Counted from the first letter of the stretch, positions 24,825-33,206 are shown. The stretch is DNA of 50,255 bases from Acidobacteriota bacterium (GCA_017996395.1 JAGOHA010000005.1:14026-64280); one strand, 5' to 3'. The notes: generated from the sequence alone by a model not told the origin. A program made the numbers and translations.

Positions 24825-26626
24825 GTGGCGCTCTCCGGGGCGCTCTTGGGCTGTTTGAGTTGCGCGTGGAGTTGTTTCACCTGGTTCAGCATCCGGGTGC
24901 GCTCGGGCACGTCGTATTTCACTCCGGCAAACCGGGCCTCGTCGCAGTTGTTCAGGACCTGGAAGACGCTGTCAACGCCCTCGGCGTCGACGCCGTGGCG
25001 GCGAAGGACATCCCGCAGCTCATCTTGAACCAGGGCGGCGGGCATCACGCCGGTGCTCTCCTGGATGGACCGGACGAGCGCGTCCGACAGCAGATCCCAC
25101 AGTGAATCCGCCCCCCGATGGGCGGCCACCTCCTCGGCCTCCCTGAGCACGATATCCACCGACGGCGGCCGCCGCCTGAGCGCCTTGACCGCGGGTGAAC
25201 GGCGTCTGAGCCATACACCGTAGCCGAACATCACTGCCAGGGTGACGGCCAGAACAATGAGGGTGCCGACGAGCGCGGGAACGGGCGCCGCCGCCCCCCG
25301 GGCCGGCGCCTGGGGTTCGGCCAGCGATGCGGCCGGGTTGTCCAGCTCCAGCACGTTGAAGTGTACCGGCTCCGTCGCCCGCCGCACATACTCCTGACGG
25401 TCGGTGTCGAACGTCACGAGCGCCACCGCGGGGAAGTGGATCTGCCCGAGCCGCTTCGGGTACAGGAGAATCTCCCAGATCTTTTCGCCGCCGAAGCGCG
25501 TCCGCGGCGGATTGTGGGACTGGTCCACGAACGGCTGGAAGCTCGCGTGGACGGCGCGCACCGACACGATGTTGAAATCCGGGTTGTCCATGGGCATCTC
25601 CGGCGGCATCAGGCCGCGGATATTGCCGGAGCCCTTGATGGTCAGGTACAGGGGAAAAGCCTGACCCAGCTTGATTTTGGCGGAGGCGTAATTGAGCGCC
25701 AATTGGTAGGCGCCCACCTCGGTGCGTGCGCGGGCGGCTTCGGGCGGCGCGGGCAACGGCCGGACGCTGAACCGGAGCGGTTCGGTGTTCAGGATCCGGT
25801 CGTCAGCCACCGCGGCGCCGGGCGCGGACGATTCGCCGAGGATCTTCCAGCTGGCGGGCTCCACGGTGAACTGGCCTGTCTCCAGCGGGAAGAGCACGAC
25901 CCGTTCCAGGATGAGCTGGTGATAGGTGACTCCCTGACGGACGACGGTCTCGAGGGGGTTATCCGCCTGCAGGGGCAGCTGCTCGGCCCAGAAATGCTTG
26001 AAATCGGGTTTCTTCACCTGGACCGCCTTGCGACCAAGCCCCCGGCTGGTGAGCAGCTTGTAGGTGACCAGGATCTGTTCGCCCAGGTAGGGCGACGCCG
26101 TGCTGGCTTCGACGATGAGCTTCAGCTCATCGCCGGGCAGGATGTCCACCCGCCGCTGGGCTGACGGCAGAGTGGGGGCGGCGGCCGCCGCCGCCAGGCG
26201 CCGTTGGTTTTCCGTGCCATCGGCGTTCAGTATCTTGATGTCGATGGGTTTGGAGCGGAACTGGAAGTTGGGTAACCGGACCTCGATGGCGGGCACGGTG
26301 GTGACGCCGCTCTCCATCGGCACGTAGGACGCCACGAAGCGGAACAGGGTGACGGTTTTGCCGCCGATCCCGAAGGGGACGACGGAGCTGGTCTGGTCCA
26401 CCAGGATGCAGCCCGGGATCTTCGGCCACTGGGGCGAGGACAGAGCCGCCAGGTTGACGCCCTTGATCTGCAGGGTGACGTTCAGCGTGTCCGACGGTGT
26501 CAGCGTCATCTTGCTGATGGTCAGGCGCACGTCGGGTTTGGCCTCGGCGGCGACGTCGGCCCGCAGCCAACCGGTGGTGGCGGTCAGGGCGAGCATCAGC
26601 AGGGGGATCGACAACCGCGTGCGCAT
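24821..26626 (-). CDS. batD: BatD-type protein (oxygen-tolerance / aerotolerance family)
   Basis: 601 residues from ATG 26626. The frame is open up to 28168, but that part is antisense-like sequence inside the preceding gene. Signal sequence 1-23, then beta-sandwich repeats typical of BatD: DVRLTISKMTLTPSDTLNVTLQ, SPYLGEQILVTYKL, VEPASWKILG and IKLGQAFPLYLTIKGSGNI. One membrane helix (about residues 430-452) precedes a helical cytoplasmic tail. BatD proteins act at the inner membrane with VWA Bat proteins; their exact function is unsettled. It lies 8 bp after the BatB-BatC fusion and overlaps uppP. Confidence 0.85.
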   Translation of the reverse strand: MRTRLSIPLLMLALTATTGWLRADVAAEAKPDVRLTISKMTLTPSDTLNVTLQIKGVNLAALSSPQWPKIPGCILVDQTSSVVPFGIGGKTVTLFRFVASYVPMESGVTTVPAIEVRLPNFQFRSKPIDIKILNADGTENQRRLAAAAAAPTLPSAQRRVDILPGDELKLIVEASTASPYLGEQILVTYKLLTSRGLGRKAVQVKKPDFKHFWAEQLPLQADNPLETVVRQGVTYHQLILERVVLFPLETGQFTVEPASWKILGESSAPGAAVADDRILNTEPLRFSVRPLPAPPEAARARTEVGAYQLALNYASAKIKLGQAFPLYLTIKGSGNIRGLMPPEMPMDNPDFNIVSVRAVHASFQPFVDQSHNPPRTRFGGEKIWEILLYPKRLGQIHFPAVALVTFDTDRQEYVRRATEPVHFNVLELDNPAASLAEPQAPARGAAAPVPALVGTLIVLAVTLAVMFGYGVWLRRRSPAVKALRRRPPSVDIVLREAEEVAAHRGADSLWDLLSDALVRSIQESTGVMPAALVQDELRDVLRRHGVDAEGVDSVFQVLNNCDEARFAGVKYDVPERTRMLNQVKQLHAQLKQPKSAPESAT

Positions 26627-26634
26627 GGGTCCGC

Positions 26635-28197
26635 TCACCAGTATGGTCCGCTGGTGTCCAGCGGGAGATGGCGCGACTGGGGCATGCGGGTCTGTTCCTG
26701 ATCCCGCAGGGAATCCAGCAGCCGGTCGAGCGGCTCGTCCGGCGGGGGAGGCTGCGGCGTGGGCGGCGTCGGGGGTTCCCGGTGGCGGAGCAGCAGCTCC
26801 AGGTTCCAGCGGGCCCCGAAATCCGCGGGCGCGCGCTCCAGGGCGAGCCGGTAGGCGGCTGCGGCAGGCTCGGAGCGGCCCTGCAGATGGCGGCAGCAGC
26901 CCAGGTTGTATTGCAGGTCGCCGGCGCGGGAGCCGGACCCGTCCCGACGGACGACCGTCTCCAGGACGTTGACGGCCGCGTCGAGCCGGCCGCCCATCGC
27001 CAGCGCCGCGGACAGGTTGGCGGCGGCCAGCGCGTGCGCTTCGCTGCCGGCGGGTGATGCCTCCAGGCAGGCCCGGTAGGCGGCTGCCGCCCGGTCGTAA
27101 TCGCCGCTGTGGTAGAAGGCGTTGCCCGCCTCGATCTGCCCGGCCCAACCGCTCGCGTCGCGACAGCCGCCCAGGGCGGCGGGCAGGAGGATCACCAGAA
27201 TAGCCATCCCCGCAGCCGGCGCACGGAACTCGCGGTCCCGCAGCGCGAGCAAGGCCCCGAGGATGAGCAGGGCGAGGCCGGCGGCCCAGGGCGAACGGTC
27301 GCGGGCCCGCCGGGCCTTGCCGAAGGTGCCGGACACCTGGTTTTTCAGGTTCTCGTTCAGAATTTCCCGCGCGGTGACTCCGACGGTCTCCAGCCGGTGG
27401 TAATCGCCGGCGAGGGACTGGGCCAGGGCCGTGAGGTGCTCTTCCTGAAGACGGGAGCGGACGTACCGGCCGTCGCGGTCCTTGATCCAGCTTTGGAAGC
27501 GGGTGCGCGGATCCTCGATGAATGAGCCATCGGTGGTGCCGATGCCGACCACGATCAGGTTGACGGCCTCCCGGCGCAGGGCTTCGATGACCCGGGGCGA
27601 GGGCGATTTGAAGGACTCGCCGTCCGAGAGGAAGACGACCGCCAGCTGGCGGCCCGACTCCCGCTTGGCGATCATCCGTGACAGCGTGTCCATCGGGGCG
27701 TCGAAATTGGTGCCCTGACGGTTGAGCACCTCGGGGCTGATCTGGGCCAGCAGCCGGCCGATGATGTCCATGTCCGCGGTCATGGGGCAGACGGGGAATG
27801 CGCCGCCGGCGAACGCGATCAGGCCGGCGCGCGCCCCGGGCAGCTCCTTGAGGAGGCTCAGTGCGAGGAATGAGGCCGCCTTGAGACGGGACGGCGGCAC
27901 ATCGCGCGCGGTCATGCTGTAGGAACAGTCGAGTACGAAGTAGATGTCCAGCCCGCTCGTGTAAACGACCTGGACCTCGTCGCCCCAGCTGGGTCCGGCC
28001 AGGGCGATCAGGATGGCGACGGCCGCGGCCGGGATCAGCCACGCCCGCCCGATCCCCGTGCGCCGCCGGCCCGGTGTCTGCGGCAGGAACCGGCGGCGCG
28101 CTGCGTCGGACCGCCGCCACTGCCAGTACAGCCAGGCCAGCCCGGCGGCCAGCGCCAGCCATACCCAACTTAGCAGGTAAGCGTTCCGAAACATCAT
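26635..28197 (-). CDS. BatB-BatC fusion: VWA domain plus TPR repeats
   Basis: 520 residues. Two N-terminal membrane helices (6-26, 51-69) precede a VWA domain with the MIDAS motif DCSYS (D90, S92, S94), the threonine of GTNFDAP and the aspartate of LSDGES. A third helix pair (about 315-365) leads to a TPR region (about 370-480: AGNAFYHSGDYDRAAAAYRACLE-type repeats) and a proline-rich end. In Bacteroides-type loci, BatB and BatC are separate genes, so this looks like a natural fusion. No MoxR ATPase and no BatA lie in the window. First gene of the operon. Confidence 0.85.
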   Translation of the reverse strand: MMFRNAYLLSWVWLALAAGLAWLYWQWRRSDAARRRFLPQTPGRRRTGIGRAWLIPAAAVAILIALAGPSWGDEVQVVYTSGLDIYFVLDCSYSMTARDVPPSRLKAASFLALSLLKELPGARAGLIAFAGGAFPVCPMTADMDIIGRLLAQISPEVLNRQGTNFDAPMDTLSRMIAKRESGRQLAVVFLSDGESFKSPSPRVIEALRREAVNLIVVGIGTTDGSFIEDPRTRFQSWIKDRDGRYVRSRLQEEHLTALAQSLAGDYHRLETVGVTAREILNENLKNQVSGTFGKARRARDRSPWAAGLALLILGALLALRDREFRAPAAGMAILVILLPAALGGCRDASGWAGQIEAGNAFYHSGDYDRAAAAYRACLEASPAGSEAHALAAANLSAALAMGGRLDAAVNVLETVVRRDGSGSRAGDLQYNLGCCRHLQGRSEPAAAAYRLALERAPADFGARWNLELLLRHREPPTPPTPQPPPPDEPLDRLLDSLRDQEQTRMPQSRHLPLDTSGPYW

Positions 28198-28220
28198 GGG
28201 TGATCCTTCAAATCCTCCCC

Positions 28221-28250
28221 ACTATAACATACCCCCCGGACTCCGACCAA
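28221..28250 (-). promoter_or_regulatory. Probable promoter of the bat-uppP-tsaB-rimI operon
   Basis: On the minus strand, TTGGTC (28245-28250), 18-bp spacer, TATAGT (28221-28226), 24 bases before the ATG at 28197. Confidence 0.4.
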
Positions 28251-28317
28251 CGGACTTCCCGCCTCGGTCGAGAGTCGGACGGCCGCCGCACCATCTGACC
28301 CCGCTCGCGGCCTAGGC

Positions 28318-28346
28318 TTGACAGAAGCGGTAAGGTAGTCTATAAA
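28318..28346 (+). promoter_or_regulatory. Strong sigma-70-type promoter of the FHA gene
   Basis: TTGACA (28318-28323), 17-bp spacer, TATAAA (28341-28346). Near-consensus; the leader to ATG 28400 is about 45 bases. Confidence 0.75.
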
Positions 28347-28399
28347 AATGACACTTCTGAATGACACGGCGGCGACATCCGTTGGGTGGGAGGCAGCCC

Positions 28400-29407
28400 A
28401 TGCTGTTCAACAAACGCAAGAAGACCATCATCACACTCGGGATCGGGCAGGCGCCTCAGGGAGTGGACGCACCGCCCGCCCGCAGAACTGACGCGCCCCA
28501 AGCCGAGCCGGCAAAAGCTCCGCCAGAACCCGGACTGCCGCTGCGCGCCGAGGAGCCCGCCGCGCCGCCGGTGGCGATCGCCGAAAAACCAGCGCCCGTG
28601 CCGCGGCCCGAGGCGACGCCGGCCGTGGTGCCCGTCCACCCGGCACCGCCGGCGGCGGTCCCGGCGGATGCGCCGGCGCCGGAATCCGTTGAGACAGCTG
28701 CTCCTCCGCAGCCCAGGGCCGAGATGTCGGCTGTCCAGGCGGAGGATATTCCCCAGCAGGGCCTGGAGGCGCCGCCCGCCGAGTTAGAGATTCAGGCAGA
28801 AGGGGTGCCGGGCGAGACGACGGGATTCATCCAGTGCCCGTTCTGCCTCAAGAACAGCCGGGTGGGACTGACCCACTGCGAGTCATGCGGCAACCTGATT
28901 GAAAGCACGCGGTTGCCGGCGGAACCGGAGCCGGAAGCGGCGGTTCCGGAGCCGGCGGCGCCGGTCGCGTCCGGGGCTGCCCTGGTGGAGCGGCCCGACC
29001 AGGCGGACACCCATCGCCTGGCCCACCACCCCGTGCCCCAGATCCTCAAGGAAACCACGCTGTTCACTCCCGCCATGCTCCGGCTGCAGCCGGAGCAGGG
29101 GCAGACCGGGGAAAAGATTTATAACCTGAACATCGGCGACAGCACCATCGGGCGCGGCATCGACAACACGCTGGCGTTCCCCGACGAGGAGTTCATCAGC
29201 CGGCGTCACTGCAGCATCGGCTACCACAAGTACCAGTATGTTCTGAAGGATTATGACAGCGCCAACGGGACCTATGTGAATGACGTGCGGATCCGGGAGA
29301 CCATCCTCCGGGACGGTGATTGCGTGCAGATCGGCTCGATGCGTTTCATCTTCGACGATCCCATGGAACGGATCAAAAAGAAGAAGGCCGCCGCCGGCGA
29401 GGATTGA
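28400..29407 (+). CDS. FHA-domain protein with an internal zinc ribbon
   Basis: 335 residues from ATG 28400 (GGGAGG six bases upstream). A short basic N-terminus (MLFNKRKKTI) is followed by a 125-residue proline/alanine-rich linker. A zinc ribbon follows: C146, C149, C160, C163 (CPFC...CESC). The FHA domain lies at about 240-320 with GRG (251-253), SRRH (267-270) and SANGTYVN (287-294), all residues needed to bind phosphothreonine. The C-terminus is lysine-rich. It probably reads Ser/Thr kinase signals. It precedes mglB and mglA on the same strand, although mglB has its own promoter. Confidence 0.88.
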   Translation: MLFNKRKKTIITLGIGQAPQGVDAPPARRTDAPQAEPAKAPPEPGLPLRAEEPAAPPVAIAEKPAPVPRPEATPAVVPVHPAPPAAVPADAPAPESVETAAPPQPRAEMSAVQAEDIPQQGLEAPPAELEIQAEGVPGETTGFIQCPFCLKNSRVGLTHCESCGNLIESTRLPAEPEPEAAVPEPAAPVASGAALVERPDQADTHRLAHHPVPQILKETTLFTPAMLRLQPEQGQTGEKIYNLNIGDSTIGRGIDNTLAFPDEEFISRRHCSIGYHKYQYVLKDYDSANGTYVNDVRIRETILRDGDCVQIGSMRFIFDDPMERIKKKKAAAGED

Positions 29408-29451
29408 TCCGTTTCGGCGGCGGACCGGTCGGGCGAAGGCCATTTATTTTG

Positions 29452-29481
29452 TTGAAATGGCTGAATTGCATCGTGTAAGAT
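29452..29481 (+). promoter_or_regulatory. Sigma-70-type promoter of mglB
   Basis: TTGAAA (29452-29457), 18-bp spacer, TAAGAT (29476-29481), about 39 bases before the mglB ATG. Confidence 0.6.
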
Positions 29482-29520
29482 GATCCTGTCGAATGAGTCA
29501 GACGGGATGAGGAGTCGCGG

Positions 29521-30021
29521 ATGGGACATTCGAACATCGTCCTGTACGAAGAGGAATACCAGCAGATCAAGACCATCCTGGGCCGCCTCAATCAGGAGGC
29601 CAATGCCCGGGTGGTGTTCCTCGTGGACAAGAACGGCCAGCAGATCGCGGCCTGCGGCGAGATCGAGAACCTCGATACGACCTCGCTCGCGTCCCTCACC
29701 GCCGGCAATGTCGCGGCCACCGACGGCCTGGCCAAGCTCATTGGTGAGAAGGAATTCTCCATCCTGTTCCACGAGGGCGAACGCGACAACATCCACATCT
29801 CCTTGGTGGGCAAGCGCGTAATCCTGGTTATCATTTTTGACGAACGGTCCTCGCTCGGCCTGGTCCGGCTGCGCGTCAAGCGCGCCTCGATCGAGCTGGA
29901 GCGGGTCTTCGACACGATCGTCAAGAAGGTGGAGATGGAACGCCAGGCTCAGGAGACCGGCACCGCTTCACCGTTCGCCGAAATCACGGACGAGGACATC
30001 GACAACCTGTTTTCCAGCTGA
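29521..30021 (+). CDS. mglB: Roadblock/LC7-domain protein, MglB-like GTPase-activating partner
   Basis: 166 residues. The Roadblock fold is seen in ILGRLNQEANARVVFLVDKNGQQIAACG, then LASLTAGNVAATDGLAKLIGE and the strand FSILFHEGERDNIHISLVG. An acidic tail (ITDEDIDNLF) ends it. GAGGAG lies six bases before the ATG. MglB dimers stimulate GTP hydrolysis by MglA and keep it at one cell pole; mglA follows 24 bp downstream, as in Myxococcus and Thermus. Confidence 0.93.
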   Translation: MGHSNIVLYEEEYQQIKTILGRLNQEANARVVFLVDKNGQQIAACGEIENLDTTSLASLTAGNVAATDGLAKLIGEKEFSILFHEGERDNIHISLVGKRVILVIIFDERSSLGLVRLRVKRASIELERVFDTIVKKVEMERQAQETGTASPFAEITDEDIDNLFSS

Positions 30022-30045
30022 TTTTGCGGGTAAAAGGGACCGACT

Positions 30046-30636
30046 TTGACTTTCATCAACTACGCTTCGCGGGAAATCAATTGTAAAATTGTATATTACG
30101 GCCCCGGCCTGGGCGGGAAGACCACCAATATCCAGTACATCTACGACACCACCAACTCCGACTCCAAAGGCAAGCTCATCTCGCTGGCGACCGAAACCGA
30201 CCGCACCCTGTTCTTCGACTTCCTGCCGCTGGACCTGGGCACCATCCGCGGCTTCAAGACCCGCTTCCACCTGTACACCGTACCGGGCCAGGTGTTCTAC
30301 GACGCGTCGCGCAAGCTCATCCTCAAGGGCGTCGACGGCATCGTCTTCGTCGCCGACTCGCAGGACGAGCGGATGGACGCCAACATCGAGAGCATCTCGA
30401 ACCTGAAAATCAACCTCGTGGAGAACGGGTTCGACATCAACGCCATCCCGTACGTCCTGCAGCTCAACAAGCGCGACCTGCCCAACATCACGAACATCGA
30501 CGACATGGTGCAGGAGCTCAAGGTTCGGGACGAGCCCATCTTCGAGGCGGTGGCCATCAAGGGCGTCGGCGTCATGGAAACGCTCAAGGCGGTGGCCAAG
30601 CAGGTGATCATGGAACTCAAGCGGGGCGGCAAGTAG
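30046..30636 (+). CDS. mglA: MglA small Ras-like GTPase (cell polarity)
   Basis: 196 residues with a TTG start (AAGGGA upstream; homologues begin MSFINYASREI at exactly this point). The P-loop is GPGLGGKTT (19-27), where the Myxococcus protein has cysteine at the fifth place. The switch region has TVPGQ (78-82), the MglA-type replacement of the Ras DxxG motif, and the guanine-specificity motif is NKRD (141-144). MglA sets the polarity of motility and secretion machinery. The gene ends at a bidirectional terminator. Confidence 0.96.
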   Translation: MTFINYASREINCKIVYYGPGLGGKTTNIQYIYDTTNSDSKGKLISLATETDRTLFFDFLPLDLGTIRGFKTRFHLYTVPGQVFYDASRKLILKGVDGIVFVADSQDERMDANIESISNLKINLVENGFDINAIPYVLQLNKRDLPNITNIDDMVQELKVRDEPIFEAVAIKGVGVMETLKAVAKQVIMELKRGGK

Positions 30637-30663
30637 GCCGGCCACCCCACCTTATCCCTAGGC

Positions 30664-30701
30664 AAAAAGAATCGCCCGGCTTGCCGGGCGATTCGCATTT
30701 T
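30664..30701. terminator. Bidirectional terminator between mglA and the 30719 gene
   Basis: A perfect 12-bp inverted repeat (30669-30680 and 30683-30694) around a TT centre. Minus-strand transcripts end in five T directly after the stem; plus-strand transcripts have TTTT three bases later. It separates two convergent genes. Confidence 0.88.
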
Positions 30702-30718
30702 CAGAGGACGGACGGCGG

Positions 30719-31321
30719 TCAGTCGATCTTGGGCGGCGGGATCACCTCGGGTGCCGCCGCGGCGGCGCTCCCGGTCAGGCTGCGGGCGAATTTTTCCGGC
30801 AGCATGAAGATGAGGATGATCACGGGATAGGGCAGGCCGCAGCAAATGCCTAAAAACGGTTTGAATTTCGCGGTCATCACCATGGCGTTGACCATGTTCT
30901 CGTCCAGGCCGCTGGCCATGTAGAGATCCACCTCGGCCGGCATGATGGCCAGATAGTTGAAGGCGACGGAGATGATGGTGTAGGCGATGCCGATGCCGGC
31001 GTACGCCAGGGAGAGGGTGCGCCCGGACGGCTGGTGCTTGAGCAGGTGAAGCCCGGCAACCACGAGCAGGACGGTCATGAGCACGCCGACGACGATGCCG
31101 ATATACACGTTCGCCTTGACTGCGGGTATGGCCATCAGATCGTTCTGGATCTGCGTGATTTCCTCGGCGCCGGGGGCGTCGCCGCCAAAGGACATGCCGC
31201 TGCCGCCAGTGGCCAGGCTGATGACGCCGAATATCAGCATGATGGCGCCCAGTCCGGCAAAGACCAAATGGATGATCCCGAACGTTTTCGCCACACCGGG
31301 CGAGGACACTTCCTCGTTCAT
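30719..31321 (-). CDS. Unknown membrane protein with four helices
   Basis: 200 residues, not recognised as a named family. Four hydrophobic segments (about 11-36, 73-97, 104-126 and 157-180) surround a small glycine-rich loop (GGSGMSFGGDAPGAEE) and a second loop. The C-terminus is alanine/proline-rich. AGGAGG lies six bases before the ATG, so translation is well supported. A TATACT at 31353-31358 (minus) could be the -10, but no -35 is seen. It is alone between two terminators. Function cannot be inferred. Confidence 0.72.
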   Translation of the reverse strand: MNEEVSSPGVAKTFGIIHLVFAGLGAIMLIFGVISLATGGSGMSFGGDAPGAEEITQIQNDLMAIPAVKANVYIGIVVGVLMTVLLVVAGLHLLKHQPSGRTLSLAYAGIGIAYTIISVAFNYLAIMPAEVDLYMASGLDENMVNAMVMTAKFKPFLGICCGLPYPVIILIFMLPEKFARSLTGSAAAAAPEVIPPPKID

Positions 31322-31466
31322 GACAACCTCCTATGAAAAATGATACCGGCTGAGTATACGTGCGGACCGCAACGGTGTTGCCGGGTGCGGTTGTGCGAAG
31401 CCGCTGATGGCCGATCAACGACAGTGTTTGGGTCGACACCTAAGTATATCACGCCCGCAGGCGATG

Positions 31467-31498
31467 AAAAAAAGAGGCTGCCGTGGTGCGGCAGCCTC
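31467..31498 (-). terminator. Rho-independent terminator of the sigma factor gene
   Basis: Minus strand: 10-bp perfect stem (GAGGCTGCCG, 31474-31483, with 31489-31498), five-base loop, then seven T (31467-31473). It lies 24 bp after the stop. Confidence 0.93.
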
Positions 31499-31522
31499 GA
31501 AAGCCGGCGGTCATCCGTGCGG

Positions 31523-32116
31523 TCAGTTGCTTGGGGTGGCGTACTCCTGAATCTGGTCCCGCAGGAAGAGCCGGGCCCGGTGGATGCGGGACTTGATCGC
31601 CGCCACGCTGAGGTTGAGCATCTCGCTGACCTCTTCGTTGGAGTACTGCTTGAGGTCGCGGAGCTGGAAAACCTCGCGGTATTTATCGGGGAGCTGCTCC
31701 ATGGATTGGAGCACCTTGTCCATGAACTCCCGCTCGATCACCGTTTCGTCGGCGAACTTCCGCTTGTCCGGAATGATGGCGGTGAGCAGCGCCTCATCCC
31801 CGTCGGGCCGGCTGAACTCCTCGATGGGGATGTGCTTCTCTTTCCGCCGGGAGCGGAGTTTCATGAACGCATAGTTGACGGTGATGCGGTAGATCCAGGT
31901 GTAGAACGACGAGTTGCCTTTGAACGTGTGGATCTTCCGGTAGATGGTGAAGAACACATCCTGGGCGATTTCCTGGGCGTCGTTGTGGTTCTTGACGATG
32001 TTGTAGGCGGTGTTGTAAATCTTGGCGTTGTACTTCTCCATGATCTCCTCGAGGGCGGTCGCGTCGCCCTGGAGAAGCCTATCCACATAGATGCGATCCT
32101 GGTTCACTTTCTTCAT
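31523..32116 (-). CDS. ECF-type RNA polymerase sigma factor
   Basis: 197 residues. Region 2: ALEEIMEKYNAKIYNTAYNI, then DAQEIAQDVFFTIYRKI (the conserved DAEDxxQEVF core) and FYTWIYRITVNYAFMKLRSRRK. Region 4: LPDKYREVFQLRDLKQYSNEEVSEMLNLSVAAIKSRIHRARLFLR, a full helix-turn-helix for -35 recognition. This is a SigW/RpoE-like ECF factor. No anti-sigma gene flanks it: upstream is a divergent ferredoxin and downstream a terminator. Control may therefore be from elsewhere or at its own sigma-70-type promoter. Confidence 0.94.
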   Translation of the reverse strand: MKKVNQDRIYVDRLLQGDATALEEIMEKYNAKIYNTAYNIVKNHNDAQEIAQDVFFTIYRKIHTFKGNSSFYTWIYRITVNYAFMKLRSRRKEKHIPIEEFSRPDGDEALLTAIIPDKRKFADETVIEREFMDKVLQSMEQLPDKYREVFQLRDLKQYSNEEVSEMLNLSVAAIKSRIHRARLFLRDQIQEYATPSN

Positions 32117-32177
32117 GGCCCCACCTCGAAGAATGTAAATCTTCCGTCAAGCGATTTCACAGATCGAATACTTGTAT

Positions 32178-32206
32178 AACTTACTTCACTATTATGAACC
32201 TGTCAA
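32178..32206 (-). promoter_or_regulatory. Sigma-70-type promoter of the sigma factor gene
   Basis: On the minus strand, TTGACA (32201-32206), 17-bp spacer, TAAGTT (32178-32183). The leader to the ATG at 32116 is about 55 bases. The surrounding DNA is unusually AT-rich for this genome. Confidence 0.55.
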
Positions 32207-32354
32207 CACTTTTTTTTCGTCGACCCGCACCCGGGCAGGTCATCGACCGGAGGGCCGGCAACCGGCGCACCAGCCGGAAGTGGGGAGAGAGAATCGGGCT
32301 AACATCAATTGGTAGTGCGCATTACGCTTTTTTCGAGGAGGGGTCAGATTCATC

Positions 32355-32381
32355 TTGACACTCGCTTCGGTCGCCTATTAC
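32355..32381 (+). promoter_or_regulatory. Probable promoter of the small ferredoxin gene
   Basis: A perfect TTGACA (32355-32360) with TATTAC (32376-32381) at a short 15-bp spacing. The -35 is convincing, the -10 less so. A 14-bp near-palindrome (32312-32325) lies 30 bp upstream. Confidence 0.4.
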
Positions 32382-32414
32382 ACTGAGCCCGCAAAATTGC
32401 GTTAGGAGGTTCGC

Positions 32415-32585
32415 ATGGCACACGTTATCAGTGACGAATGCACGGCTTGTGGAACTTGCCAGCCGGAATGCCCGGTGGATGCGATCAGCGAAGGCGACAT
32501 CTACAAGATCGATCCCGATATCTGCACGGATTGCGGCGCGTGCGCCGAGGTCTGCCCCGTGGGCGCCATCTCCCCGGGCGAATAG
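32415..32585 (+). CDS. Small 2[4Fe-4S] ferredoxin (56 residues)
   Basis: A short clostridial-type ferredoxin: MAHVISDECTACGTC at the start, with two complete CxxCxxCxxxCP motifs (C9, C12, C15, C19 and C37, C40, C43, C47). AGGAGGT lies four bases before the ATG. The protein carries electrons at low potential for ferredoxin oxidoreductases; the convergent iorBA genes and the AOR locus nearby are likely partners. It has its own promoter region and a strong terminator that overlaps the end of iorB. Confidence 0.95.
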   Translation: MAHVISDECTACGTCQPECPVDAISEGDIYKIDPDICTDCGACAEVCPVGAISPGE

Positions 32586-32609
32586 CCGTTATTTTATCAC
32601 CAGCCACAA

Positions 32610-33206
32610 CTAGCGGGGGCCGTCAGGCCCCCTTTTGTTTTCCCCTTGCGCCTGCCCCAGGAACGCCGCCTCATTGACCGCCAGCAACGCCGGCTTCACA
32701 ATCTGCCGCAACGCCTGCCGGATGTCCTCGTGCGTCAGCACGAACGGATGCGCGTCCATGAACCGGCCCAGCAGGACCAGGTTGGCGATGCGCGGCTGCC
32801 CGAGCCGCAGGGCGACGGCATCGGCGTCGTGGACAAACACACGGTAGCCGGCAGCCGCCAGCCGGCGGACCTCCGGTGCGTCCGGATCCGGATGATTCAG
32901 GACCACCTGTCCGCCGGGTCGCAGCTGTCGCAGGTGGGTATACAGTTCGGAGCGTTCCAGCACGAACAGGGTGTCCACGCTGCCCGGGAACAGCACGGGA
33001 GAGCGGAAGGCGCCGATCTTCAGTGAACTGTACACCGAGCCGCCCCGCTGACTCATTCCGTGTATCTCATACGTGAAGACGGGCCGGTCCTGGATCTGGG
33101 CGGCGGCGTACAGGAGCCGGCTCAGGAAGAGCACGCCCTGTCCGCCCAGGCCGGCGATGAGAATCTGGTGGTCCACCCGCTCCTCCTTGAGAACCGGCGT
33201 GTTCAT
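32610..33206 (-). CDS. iorB: Indolepyruvate:ferredoxin oxidoreductase, beta subunit
   Basis: 198 residues from ATG 33206; the longer frame to 33257 overlaps iorA and is not used. It is the gamma-domain type subunit: HQILIAGLGGQGVLFLSRLL, then YEIHGMSQRGGSVYSSLKIG, both family hallmarks. ATG overlaps the iorA stop by four bases, so the two are coupled. Together they convert aryl-2-oxoacids plus CoA to aryl-acetyl-CoA and CO2 with ferredoxin reduction. Its last eleven codons (ending GPDGPR) contain the hairpin that terminates the convergent ferredoxin gene. Confidence 0.94.
   Translation of the reverse strand: MNTPVLKEERVDHQILIAGLGGQGVLFLSRLLYAAAQIQDRPVFTYEIHGMSQRGGSVYSSLKIGAFRSPVLFPGSVDTLFVLERSELYTHLRQLRPGGQVVLNHPDPDAPEVRRLAAAGYRVFVHDADAVALRLGQPRIANLVLLGRFMDAHPFVLTHEDIRQALRQIVKPALLAVNEAAFLGQAQGENKRGPDGPR
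32615..32636 (+). terminator. Ferredoxin terminator embedded in the iorB coding end
   Basis: GGGGGCC (32615-32621), GTCA loop, GGCCCCC (32626-32632), then TTTTGTTTT. It lies 30 bp after the ferredoxin stop and within the last codons of iorB on the other strand. Confidence 0.88.

Noticed and set aside
26627..28168. N-terminal half of an apparent 1115-codon BatD frame
   Set aside because: It overlaps the VWA-TPR gene in another frame and is arginine/proline-rich. BatD begins at ATG 26626 with a signal peptide.
32312..32337. Possible terminator ending in TTTTTT before the ferredoxin
   Set aside because: The stem is only about four pairs and no plus-strand gene lies upstream to be terminated.
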